Below are positions 1 through 7,463 of a stretch of DNA of 64,000 nucleotides, piece by piece. A model generated the notes under the pieces. It was not told where the DNA came from. It saw nothing but the letters and a program-made list of their open reading frames with translations, and did not search any database. Origin of the DNA: Pseudomonadota bacterium (GTDB lineage: Bacteria > Pseudomonadota > Alphaproteobacteria > Rhizobiales > Aestuariivirgaceae); assembly GCA_020161855.1 (NCBI GenBank), contig JAIUNJ010000011.1, positions 19,936 to 83,935 on the forward strand. Direction: 5' to 3'. Position 1 is the stretch's first letter; the number at the start of each line of letters is the position of its first letter. Both the position numbers and the translations under genes were made by a program.

Positions 1-422
1 TGACCTTCGTGCTGGCCGCCGACACGGTTGTCGGTGTCGGCCGGCGCAATGTGCCGAAGCCCACCCGCGAGACCGACGTGCAGGCGAGCCTCGCCCTGCT
101 GTCCGGCCGCTCGCACTGGGTCTATTCCGCCGTCTGCCTGATCGATGCCAAGGGCAAGATGACCAGCCGCTGCAACGAAACGAAAGTGCGCTTCAAGCGC
201 CTGTCGTCGGAAGACATTGCAGCTTATGTCGCCAGCGGCGAATGGCGCGGCAAGGCGGGCGGCTACGCCATTCAGGGCCGGGCGGAAGCCTTCGTGCGCC
301 TGATCTACGGTTCCTATTCCGGCGTCGTCGGCCTGCCGCTCTATGAAACCGTGAGCCTGCTCGAAGGGGCCGGCTTCCCGGTCTATCACCACCTCATGCA
401 CAAGCCTTCCGTGCTGGTCTGA
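1..422 (+). CDS. maf: Maf-family nucleotide pyrophosphatase, 5'-truncated by the window edge
   Basis: This is the C-terminal two thirds of a Maf/HAM1-like nucleotide pyrophosphatase. Family members hydrolyse (d)NTPs, often non-canonical ones, and were first linked to septum-formation control. The frame is open from the first base. The visible part starts with the LAADTVV segment that carries a conserved catalytic Asp, and continues with the family signatures EWRGKAGGYAIQG and GSYSGVVGLPLYET. YacG follows 9 bp downstream on the same strand, a pairing familiar from alphaproteobacteria, where infA often lies upstream of maf; that part is outside the window. The subfamily (dTTP/UTP type or m7GTP type) cannot be settled without the N-terminus. 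Confidence 0.93.
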   Translation, partial: TFVLAADTVVGVGRRNVPKPTRETDVQASLALLSGRSHWVYSAVCLIDAKGKMTSRCNETKVRFKRLSSEDIAAYVASGEWRGKAGGYAIQGRAEAFVRLIYGSYSGVVGLPLYETVSLLEGAGFPVYHHLMHKPSVLV

Positions 423-431
423 GGCCGCGCC

Positions 432-617
432 ATGGTCGAGCCGGTGATGCTGAGACCCCGGCGGCCCTGCCCCATCTGCAAGAAGCCGTCAGCGCAGAAA
501 TATCATCCCTTCTGCTCGGCGCGCTGTGCGCAGGTCGACCTCAACCGCTGGCTCGGCGGGCAATATGCCATTCCGGCCGCCGAGACCGACACACCGGACG
601 AAGAGGATCAGAGCTGA
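432..617 (+). CDS. yacG: DNA gyrase inhibitor YacG (zinc-binding)
   Basis: A 61-residue protein. YacG binds one Zn ion through four cysteines and in E. coli inhibits GyrB. The motif is clear: CPIC about residues 14-17, then FCSARCAQVDLNRWL with the second Cys pair, the conserved DL.RWL helix, and an acidic C-terminal tail. An alternative start five codons in (ATG at 447) would still keep all four cysteines. The gene lies 9 bp after maf and probably shares its transcript. Its last 10 bases overlap, convergently, the 3' end of the kinase gene on the other strand. Confidence 0.9.
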   Translation: MVEPVMLRPRRPCPICKKPSAQKYHPFCSARCAQVDLNRWLGGQYAIPAAETDTPDEEDQS

Positions 618-2011
618 GGCTTGCGGCTCCGCGCCACCGTCACCGTGCAGGGCGCTTCCGCCGCCACGCGGCCTGACACGCTGCCGAGGAACTTGCGCAT
701 GGCGGAATTGTCGCGTGCGCCGATCAGAATGTGATCGACGGTGTTGGCGCGCGCATAATCAAGAATGGCCTCCGCCGGATCGAGTGCTTCCAGCACATGG
801 AAGCTCAGCCGGCTTTCCGCGAGGCCAAGGCCGCGAGCCCAGTGCTGCAGCTTCACAATGCGCTGCACATGGCGGCTATGGCCCTCCTCATCCAGCGACT
901 GGTCGATGGTGATGCGAGACAGCTTCTGCACATTGAGACAGGCGATACGCGACTCCGGTGTGCGTTCGATGATGCGTTGTGCCGTCTGCCGCAAAGCGGC
1001 GGAAACATCCTCAGGCAGGTTGTCGAGATCAATGGCGATGGCAACGATGGGCGCCTGTGCAAGCCCCGCCGCAGGCGATGGCGGATGATCGACAAGACTC
1101 CGCAGCGGTTCCGACTTGCGGCGCAAGCGCTCAAAGAAACTGTCGCGCCGCTCCTTGTGGGCCCGTTTGGTGAGCGTCACCTGCGAAGGATGCAGCAGGT
1201 CGAAACGCAATTGACTGGCGGAGGGGTAGCGCCGCGCGGCATTGACCTCGAGACAGCGCAGGATGATTTCCTGCAGCCAGAGATGAATGGCAGGATTGAG
1301 AAGCCGCGGCGGTTGCGGATCATCCCAGATGCGGCGCTGCAATCCCTTCAGCCGTTGCGGGTCACCGAAGGGCCGCTCACCCGTGGCGAAGAAATACATG
1401 AGCACACCGAGCGCAAAGAGATCGCTGCGCGTGTCATGGCGGATGCCGAGCACCTGCTCCGGCGCCATGTAGGGTGCGGTGCCATAGGGTAGCCGGAACT
1501 CCTCGGCCATGAGATCGGGCAGGTCGAGATGGCGCGACAGCCCATAGTCGATGATCACGGCTTCGCCGCTTGGCCGGAACATGATGTTGGAAGGCTTGAT
1601 ATCGAGATGGACGACGCGCTGGCCGTGCAGGCTGTCGAGCGCCACGGCAATCTTCTCCGCCAGACCCGCCACCTCCTCCGGCTTGCGGGGCAGACTCTCG
1701 AGCATGGGCAGCAGTGATGTCCCGGCAATCTGCTCCATCACGACATAGGGCTGCCTGTCAAAGCCGCCATTGGCAACGAAGCGCGGCACATGCGGGCCCT
1801 TGAGGCGCGGCAGGATCATCTGCTCCATCTCGAAGCTGACGATGGCAGCCGGATCCTCGCCTTCCTGCAGCACCGGCACCTTCATCAGCAGCGGCTCGTC
1901 CGCGCCCTGGCGCGTCACCTTCCAGAGCCGCGCCATGCCGCCCTTGTGCAACAACTCCCCCACGACGAAACCGTCGATCACCGTGCCGGTCTGGAGATGG
2001 GCCTTCACCAT
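608..2011 (-). CDS. Serine/threonine protein kinase fused to a universal stress protein (UspA) domain
   Basis: A 467-residue predicted soluble protein with no membrane segment. Residues about 14-275 form a Hanks-type kinase: lysine K44 in LLMKVP, catalytic loop HLDIKPSN (D137, K139, N142), a metal-binding DYG at 155-157 in place of DFG, and APE at 183-185. HLD instead of HRD makes it a non-RD kinase. The glycine-rich loop is degenerate (KGGMARL). After a basic linker (about 280-320), residues 323-463 match the UspA fold, ending with the nucleotide-binding pattern G-A-R-x9-G-S-V-S-G-R followed by APCTVTV. The gene lies 1 bp after the metallophosphoesterase gene, so a kinase/phosphatase pair in one transcript is plausible, though nothing shows that the phosphoesterase acts on proteins. 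Substrate unknown. Confidence 0.85.
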   Translation of the reverse strand: MVKAHLQTGTVIDGFVVGELLHKGGMARLWKVTRQGADEPLLMKVPVLQEGEDPAAIVSFEMEQMILPRLKGPHVPRFVANGGFDRQPYVVMEQIAGTSLLPMLESLPRKPEEVAGLAEKIAVALDSLHGQRVVHLDIKPSNIMFRPSGEAVIIDYGLSRHLDLPDLMAEEFRLPYGTAPYMAPEQVLGIRHDTRSDLFALGVLMYFFATGERPFGDPQRLKGLQRRIWDDPQPPRLLNPAIHLWLQEIILRCLEVNAARRYPSASQLRFDLLHPSQVTLTKRAHKERRDSFFERLRRKSEPLRSLVDHPPSPAAGLAQAPIVAIAIDLDNLPEDVSAALRQTAQRIIERTPESRIACLNVQKLSRITIDQSLDEEGHSRHVQRIVKLQHWARGLGLAESRLSFHVLEALDPAEAILDYARANTVDHILIGARDNSAMRKFLGSVSGRVAAEAPCTVTVARSRKPQL

Positions 2012-2012
2012 C

Positions 2013-2753
2013 TCAACGCCCCTTCAGCAGGCGCGCGGCGAGGCTCTCCGGCAGGCCGCAGGCCCGGACACGGGCCGCCACGGATTCCACATCGTAGGGA
2101 ACGCGCCGCAGTGTCAGTTCCGACGTTGCCGTATCGAAGAGAGAAAAAGCCGCCGCCGGATCGCCGTCGCGCGGCTGGCCCACGGCGCCAAGCACGGCAA
2201 GCCAGCGGCGGTTGGCCAGAAGCGGAATGGCAATGTTGGGCCCGGGCGAATGGCCAACGGCATGGCCCTGCGGAGAGAGGGTGTAGATGGCGGGCACATG
2301 CACATGGCCGCAGAAGGTGATGCGCGCGCTGCAGGCCGACAGACTGATCTGCGCTTCCAAGGGACTGGTCACATAATTCCAGGCGGAGGGCTGCGAAGCA
2401 TCGGCGTGAACATAAAGCCTGTCATCATCTGCCACTGAGAGGGGCAGCTGCGCCAGAAAGATCCGCGCGTCCTCACTGAGATGATCGCGCGTCCAGAGAA
2501 TGGCTTCGCGCGCTGCCGCATTCATGCGGTTCGTGGGCGCGACGGCGGCCTCATCGTGATTGCCCCGGAGAACAATTGCACCAGAAGCGGCAAGCTTGGA
2601 AATGCGCTCCACCACAGCTTCCGGATCAGGACCATAACCCACCAGATCACCGAGAAAGACGAAGCGCTCCGCGCCAGCTTCGCGCGCCGCCGCGAGGCAG
2701 GCCTCAAGGGCCGGGAGATTGGCGTGAATGTCGGAGAGCAGGGCCAGTCGCAT
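2013..2753 (-). CDS. Calcineurin-like metallophosphoesterase (YfcE/MJ0936-like)
   Basis: A 246-residue cytosolic metallophosphoesterase. All family motifs are present: DxH (D8, H10), GD with the second metal Asp (D36, LGDLVGYGPDP), GNHD (64-67), a histidine at 116, and GHVH (149-152). This combination binds two divalent metals and hydrolyses phosphomono- or diesters; the substrate cannot be read from the sequence. The start at 2753 was chosen because MRLALLSDIHANL is the canonical N-terminus of the family; the open frame runs 44 codons further upstream with no family similarity. It is the first gene of a two-gene unit with the kinase/Usp fusion, and is divergent from the MFS transporter gene. 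Confidence 0.88.
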   Translation of the reverse strand: MRLALLSDIHANLPALEACLAAAREAGAERFVFLGDLVGYGPDPEAVVERISKLAASGAIVLRGNHDEAAVAPTNRMNAAAREAILWTRDHLSEDARIFLAQLPLSVADDDRLYVHADASQPSAWNYVTSPLEAQISLSACSARITFCGHVHVPAIYTLSPQGHAVGHSPGPNIAIPLLANRRWLAVLGAVGQPRDGDPAAAFSLFDTATSELTLRRVPYDVESVAARVRACGLPESLAARLLKGR

Positions 2754-2841
2754 GTCATGCGCCTCATTCTTTCGTCGCTGACCTGTCTTGTTCCAAGTCA
2801 AAACGCAAACGGACAATAGTTGAAGCTGCTTCATCAAGATG

Positions 2842-2874
2842 ATTGCGCAATGCAGCGAAATTATTGCGGCGCAA
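2842..2874. promoter_or_regulatory. Two TTGC/GCAA inverted repeats in the divergent intergenic region
   Basis: Between the phosphoesterase and MFS genes lie a perfect 10-bp palindrome ATTGCGCAAT (2842-2851) and a second one, TTGC-GGC-GCAA (2864-2874), with centres about 22 bp apart on the same DNA face. The geometry suits a dimeric repressor or activator. No regulator gene sits next to it, and short palindromes occur by chance, so this is only a candidate. Confidence 0.3.
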
Positions 2875-3006
2875 CGAATGAACATGCGCCGAAAGTTGCA
2901 TCGTCAGCATTGGCGCCGGACCCTAAGAACACCCATCCTGGCCGCTCTGCGCAACGTTCCGTGGAGGATGGTCTGGGGCAACACACTTGCTTCGGGAGGG
3001 AGCTTC

Positions 3007-4851
3007 ATGACAACGACAGCCACCGCTTCACAGCGTGGCAGTGGAATGACGAAGGACGAGAAATTCGTCATCTTCGCATCATCCACTGGCACCGTTTTCG
3101 AATGGTATGATTTCTATCTCTACGCCACGCTGGCGCCGTTCTTCGCGGCGTTGTTCTTCCCGCCGGGCAACGCCACCTGGGCGCTCCTCGGCGCGCTGGC
3201 TGCCTATGCCGCCGGCTTCCTGGTGCGCCCCTTCGGCGCCCTGCTCTTCGGCCGCCTCGGCGACATGCTGGGCCGCAAATACACCTTCCTCGTCACCATC
3301 CTGGTGATGGGCGTCTCCACCTTCCTCGTCGGCCTGCTGCCGACCTATGCAGTGATCGGCGATCTGGCACCTGTTCTCCTTGTGCTCATCCGCCTGCTGC
3401 AGGGCCTGGCACTCGGTGGTGAGTATGGCGGTGCCGCAACCTATGTGGCCGAGCATTCGGCCCATGGCCGGCGCGGCTATGCCACAAGCTGGATCCAGAC
3501 AACGGCCACGCTGGGCTTCTTCCTCGCCCTGCTGGTGATCGGCACCCTGCGCCTGAGCATGGATGCCACGTCATTCCGTGAATGGGGCTGGCGCATTCCG
3601 TTCCTCGGTTCAGCACTGCTGCTGATCTTCTCGGTCTGGATCCGTCTGAAACTCCATGAATCGCCAGTGTTCCAGCGCATCAAGGCGGAAGGCAAGGGTT
3701 CGAAGTCACCGATCCGCGACTCGTTCTTCAAGTATCCGAACAACAAGTATGCCCTGCTGGCGCTTCTCGGTGCCACGATGGGCCAGGGCGTCGTCTGGTA
3801 TACCGCGCAGTTCTATGCGCTGTTCTTCATCGGCGGCCCGCTCAAGGCAACCTTCGACTCGACCTACATCATCGTCGGTGTTGCACTTCTGATCGGTACG
3901 CCCTTCTTCATCTTCTTCGGTGCGCTCTCCGACAAGATCGGCCGCCTGAAGATCATCCTCGCCGGCTGCGTGATTGCGGCACTCACCTATTTCCCGATCT
4001 TCCACAAGCTCGCGGAATTCGTGAACCCCGATCTCGCCGCCTTCACGGAGAGCGCCAAGATCACGGTGACCTCCGATCCTGCGAACTGTCACTTCACCAT
4101 CTTCCCGATCAAGGGCTGGACGGTTGAAGGCGACTGCGACCAGGGCAAGAACCTGCTGACCTCGAACGGCATCTCCTTCGTTTCGGCTGATGGCCCTGCG
4201 GGCTCACTGGCCACGCTGGACGTGAACGGAACCAAGGTTGAAGGCTTCAACGCCTTTGCCTGGTCCAAGACCCTCGCCGATGCCGGCTATCCGCACTTCT
4301 CCGTTGCCAGCGCCGACGTGACGCTGACCAAGGAGCAGACGGATGCGCTGGTGCAGGCGCAGACCGACAAGAACGCTGCCGAAGTGGCAAAGATCGTCAA
4401 TGCGGCCCGCACCGCAGCTGACGCTGCTGCCAAGCCGCTGGGCACGCCCAGCAGCATCGGCGCACCGGTGATCGCAGCCGACGGCACGGCAACGGTGACG
4501 GCCGCCGAGATCAAGACCTCGAGCGCCAAGCCGGAGAACATCAACTATGTCGGCGCCATCGCGCTGGTGTCGCTGATGATGCTCTACGTGACGATGGTCT
4601 ACGGGCCGATCGCGGCCTTCCTGGTCGAGATGTTCCCGAGCAACATCCGCTACACCTCCATGTCGCTGCCCTATCACATCGGCAACGGCTGGTTCGGCGG
4701 CATGCTGCCTCTCTTCGCCACAGCCTATGTGGCCTATACGGGCAACATCTTCGCTGGCCTCTGGTATCCGATCATCTTCGCGGTGATCACGGCCATTGTC
4801 GGCTTCCTGTTCCTCAAGGAAACCAAGGACGTCGACATCGCCAAGACCTGA
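3007..4851 (+). CDS. MFS transporter (metabolite:H+ symporter type) with a large periplasmic insertion
   Basis: An inner-membrane transporter of 614 residues. The N-terminal part matches the metabolite:H+ symporter family (ProP, ShiA, KgtP): GTVFEWYDFYLY, the loop 2-3 motif FGRLGDMLGRK, the LRLLQGLALGGEYGGAATY segment and loop 8-9 SDKIGR. Between TM9 and TM10 is an extra, soluble stretch of about 174 residues (339-512), predicted periplasmic, with two cysteines (361, 377) and an Ala/Thr-rich half. TM10-12 then follow normally (VEMFPSNIRYTSMS). Usual length is about 430-550. The start at 3007 has GGGAGGG upstream; the open frame extends 56 codons further but shows no membrane or family features. 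Substrate unknown, probably an organic acid. It is followed by a strong terminator. Confidence 0.88.
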   Translation: MTTTATASQRGSGMTKDEKFVIFASSTGTVFEWYDFYLYATLAPFFAALFFPPGNATWALLGALAAYAAGFLVRPFGALLFGRLGDMLGRKYTFLVTILVMGVSTFLVGLLPTYAVIGDLAPVLLVLIRLLQGLALGGEYGGAATYVAEHSAHGRRGYATSWIQTTATLGFFLALLVIGTLRLSMDATSFREWGWRIPFLGSALLLIFSVWIRLKLHESPVFQRIKAEGKGSKSPIRDSFFKYPNNKYALLALLGATMGQGVVWYTAQFYALFFIGGPLKATFDSTYIIVGVALLIGTPFFIFFGALSDKIGRLKIILAGCVIAALTYFPIFHKLAEFVNPDLAAFTESAKITVTSDPANCHFTIFPIKGWTVEGDCDQGKNLLTSNGISFVSADGPAGSLATLDVNGTKVEGFNAFAWSKTLADAGYPHFSVASADVTLTKEQTDALVQAQTDKNAAEVAKIVNAARTAADAAAKPLGTPSSIGAPVIAADGTATVTAAEIKTSSAKPENINYVGAIALVSLMMLYVTMVYGPIAAFLVEMFPSNIRYTSMSLPYHIGNGWFGGMLPLFATAYVAYTGNIFAGLWYPIIFAVITAIVGFLFLKETKDVDIAKT

Positions 4852-4873
4852 CCAGGGCCTTGCTGCAAGCTTC

Positions 4874-4905
4874 GAAACCCCGGCTCTGGCCGGGGTTTCT
4901 TTTTT
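4874..4905 (+). terminator. Rho-independent terminator after the MFS gene
   Basis: A perfect 10-bp stem, GAAACCCCGG (4874-4883) with CCGGGGTTTC (4890-4899), a 6-nt loop, and a run of six T residues directly after. It ends the MFS transcript before tRNA-Phe. Confidence 0.9.
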
Positions 4906-4984
4906 GCCCGATGATGGTTGCATGGCCCGGGGCTTTCTCATATACAGCCCCCGCCCGCCGGGGTTCCCCGGCCTTGTGGCCCAT

Positions 4985-5060
<76 letters not shown>

Positions 5061-5190
5061 TCTTTTCTTTCTCCTGAAAAACGCCGCGCGACACCCATGC
5101 GCGAAAAGTATGGTTCCGTGCATGGCGCTTTTGCGCAGCCGCCGCTAGTTTGCGGCACCAGTTTTCAAGCCAATGGGAAAGATGAACACA

Positions 5191-6216
5191 ATGGAACAGC
5201 GGCAACTCGGCAGATCAGGCTTCATGGTTCCGGCGCTGAGCCTGGGCACGGCCACCTTTGGCGGCGGCACTGATTTCTTCAAGGCCTGGGGCGATACGGA
5301 TGCCAAGGGCGCAACGCGCCTCGTCGACATCTGCCTCGACAATGGCATCACGATGTTTGACTCAGCCGATGTCTATTCGCGCGGCCTTGCCGAAGAGGTT
5401 CTCGGTGCTGCGATCAAGGGACGGCGCAACAAGGTCATCATCTCGACCAAGGCGACCTTCCGTTTCAGCGATGCGCCGAATGACGTCGGCTCGTCGCGGG
5501 CTCACCTGACCGAGGCCGTGAACGGTTCGCTGAAGCGGCTGGGCACGGATCACATCGACCTTTTCCAGCTGCACGGCTTTGACGCGAAGACGCCGATGGA
5601 AGAAGTGATGGGCACCCTCGACGACCTCGTGACCGCGGGCAAGATCCGCTACACGGGTTGCTCCAATTTCTCCGGCTGGCATCTGATGAAGTCGCTCGCG
5701 GTCTCGGAGAAATACGGCCTCACCCGCCACGTCGCGCATCAGGCCTACTACTCGCTTGTCGGCCGTGAATATGAATGGGAGCTGATGCCGCTTGGCCTCG
5801 ACCAGGGCGTCTCGGCGGTGGTGTGGAGCCCTCTGGGCTGGGGACGGCTCACCGGAAAACTGCGCCGTGGTGCGGCTCTGCCTGCCGTGAGCCGCCTGCA
5901 CAAGACCTCCGAGAACGGACCGCCAGTCGAGAACGAATATCTCTATCGCGTGGTTGACGCCCTCGACGAGATCGCAAAGGAAACGGGCAAGACCATTCCG
6001 CAGATCGCGCTGAACTGGCTGCTGCAGCGCCCCACCGTGGCGAACGTCATCGTCGGTGCCCGCAACGAGGCGCAGTTGAAGGACAACATCGGCGCCATCG
6101 GATGGAACCTCACGGCCGCGCAGGTCGCCAAGCTTGATGCGGCCAGCGCCGTGACGCGGATCTATCCCTACTGGCATCAGACAGAATTCGTGGAGCGCAA
6201 TCCACTTCCGGTCTGA
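5191..6216 (+). CDS. Aldo/keto reductase (YajO/Tas-like)
   Basis: A 341-residue NAD(P)H-dependent aldo/keto reductase with the catalytic tetrad in place: D57 and Y62 (FDSADVYS), K87 (STK), H128 (QLHGFD). The C-terminal nucleotide-binding region shows IVGARN and QLKDNIGAIGW, where the phosphate-binding loop is expected. Reaction: reversible reduction of an aldehyde or ketone, often of a sugar. The start at 5191 is preferred because GGGAAAG lies about 9 bp upstream; an in-frame ATG at 5173 would add six residues without a ribosome-binding site. It lies between tRNA-Phe and the LacI gene, convergent with the latter, and may serve the sugar taken up by the adjacent ABC system (inference). Confidence 0.85.
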   Translation: MEQRQLGRSGFMVPALSLGTATFGGGTDFFKAWGDTDAKGATRLVDICLDNGITMFDSADVYSRGLAEEVLGAAIKGRRNKVIISTKATFRFSDAPNDVGSSRAHLTEAVNGSLKRLGTDHIDLFQLHGFDAKTPMEEVMGTLDDLVTAGKIRYTGCSNFSGWHLMKSLAVSEKYGLTRHVAHQAYYSLVGREYEWELMPLGLDQGVSAVVWSPLGWGRLTGKLRRGAALPAVSRLHKTSENGPPVENEYLYRVVDALDEIAKETGKTIPQIALNWLLQRPTVANVIVGARNEAQLKDNIGAIGWNLTAAQVAKLDAASAVTRIYPYWHQTEFVERNPLPV

Positions 6217-6246
6217 GCGCGGCACAGCTTCGGCAGAGAAGGATAT

Positions 6247-7254
6247 TCAGGGCGTGCTCTGCCGCCGCACGATGCTGTGGTCCAGCTTCACGGTCCGGCG
6301 CTCGCCGGGCTTGCCGGTGTTGAGCAGGCGCAACGCATATTCGCCTGCGAGCTTGCCCATCTCGTAGCGCTGGGTTGCGACTGATGAGAGCGACGGCGAA
6401 GCGCAGGCCGCAAACTCGAGATCATGAAAGCCGAGGATGGCGATATCGCCCGGCACCTTGAGGCCGATCCTGCGGCTCTCCTGCAGCGCGCCGAGTGCCA
6501 GGTTGTCGTCAATGCAGAAGACCGCCTCCGGAAGTTGCGCGTGTGTGGCAATCTCCGACATGACGCGCGCGCCCAGCGCGATCGAGCTGGTGCCGGTCTG
6601 CGAGAAGATCAGGTTCTCGTCAAAAAGGCCTGCCTCCTCCATGGCGAGCTGGTAGCCGCGCAGGCGCTCAACAGCGCGTTCATCGCGCTGGCCCAGCACG
6701 AAGCCCACGCGGCGATAGCCATGCCCCAGCAGAAAGCGCGTGGCATCTGCACCGGCCTGAATCTGATCGAGGCCGACATTGATGCCAATCGGTTCCGGTG
6801 CGATCTGGAAAGCCTCGACCACCGGAATGCGCGACTGGATGAGCATGCGCCGCGCCAGCTTGGAGTGATTGACGCCAACGATGACGATGGCTTCGACACG
6901 CTGGCCCAGCAGCGTGCGGATGGCGTTTTCCTCTTCCTCGATGGAGTAGCGGCTGTTGACCACGATGACCTGGAAGCCCACCGGCAGAAGCACCTCGTGC
7001 AGCGCCTGCAGAAATTCCGCGAAGATCACATTGTAGAGCGTCGGCACGATCACGCCGATGGCATGGCTGCGCGACGAGGCCAGGCGGCTGGCGGCAATAT
7101 TCGGCACATAACCGAGTTTATTGACAGCGCCATCAATGCGTTGGCGCAATTCGTCTGACACCATATCGGGGTTGCGCAGGGCGCGCGAAACCGTGATCGG
7201 GCTCACTTTGGCGAGCCTGGCAACATCATCTAAGGTTATGCGTTTACTGCTAAT
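6247..7254 (-). CDS. LacI-family transcriptional repressor, probable non-canonical ATT start
   Basis: A LacI/GalR regulator of 335 residues if begun at 7254. The helix-turn-helix reads ITLDDVARLAKVSPITVSRALRNPD, followed by hinge LGYVPNIAASRLAS and a periplasmic-binding-protein-like effector domain (IGVIVPTLYNVIFAEFLQ onward). The only standard in-frame start is GTG at 7206, inside the recognition motif, which would delete the first helix. Upstream there is no in-frame ATG, GTG, TTG or CTG before a TGA stop. An ATT codon at 7254 has AGGAAA 8 nt upstream, an ideal ribosome-binding spacing, and restores a complete domain; ATA at 7242 is a weaker choice. A sequence error is the other explanation. 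The gene is divergent from the sugar ABC operon, whose promoter region holds a LacI-type palindrome. Confidence 0.85.
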   Translation of the reverse strand: MSSKRITLDDVARLAKVSPITVSRALRNPDMVSDELRQRIDGAVNKLGYVPNIAASRLASSRSHAIGVIVPTLYNVIFAEFLQALHEVLLPVGFQVIVVNSRYSIEEEENAIRTLLGQRVEAIVIVGVNHSKLARRMLIQSRIPVVEAFQIAPEPIGINVGLDQIQAGADATRFLLGHGYRRVGFVLGQRDERAVERLRGYQLAMEEAGLFDENLIFSQTGTSSIALGARVMSEIATHAQLPEAVFCIDDNLALGALQESRRIGLKVPGDIAILGFHDLEFAACASPSLSSVATQRYEMGKLAGEYALRLLNTGKPGERRTVKLDHSIVRRQSTP

Positions 7255-7355
7255 TTTGCGGTTTTCCTGTACGTTTCAGCGGCCTTCGGCACATTGTTTC
7301 ATATCTCAACATGGCACTTCTGCACAACTCCCGCAGCTTGGAAATGATGCGAGAT

Positions 7356-7369
7356 TGACAGCGCTGTCA
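7356..7369. promoter_or_regulatory. Probable LacI-family operator
   Basis: A perfect 14-bp palindrome, TGACAGCGCTGTCA, with the central CG typical of LacI/GalR operators. It overlaps a TTGACA hexamer (7355-7360) about 100 bp upstream of the binding-protein start and lies between the divergent regulator gene and the ABC operon. A convincing -10 at standard spacing was not found. Confidence 0.65.
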
Positions 7370-7463
7370 TATCTGATAACGTCTGCTCAATTCACCGCGC
7401 AGGCCGCCGCCGACGGCCCGCCGGCTACAACAAGATATCGGCAGAACTCTAGGGAGGATTTCC

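Noticed and set aside
2839-3006. 56-codon N-terminal extension of the MFS transporter
   Set aside because: It lacks family similarity, contains the putative promoter region, and the ATG at 3007 has a good GGGAGGG site.
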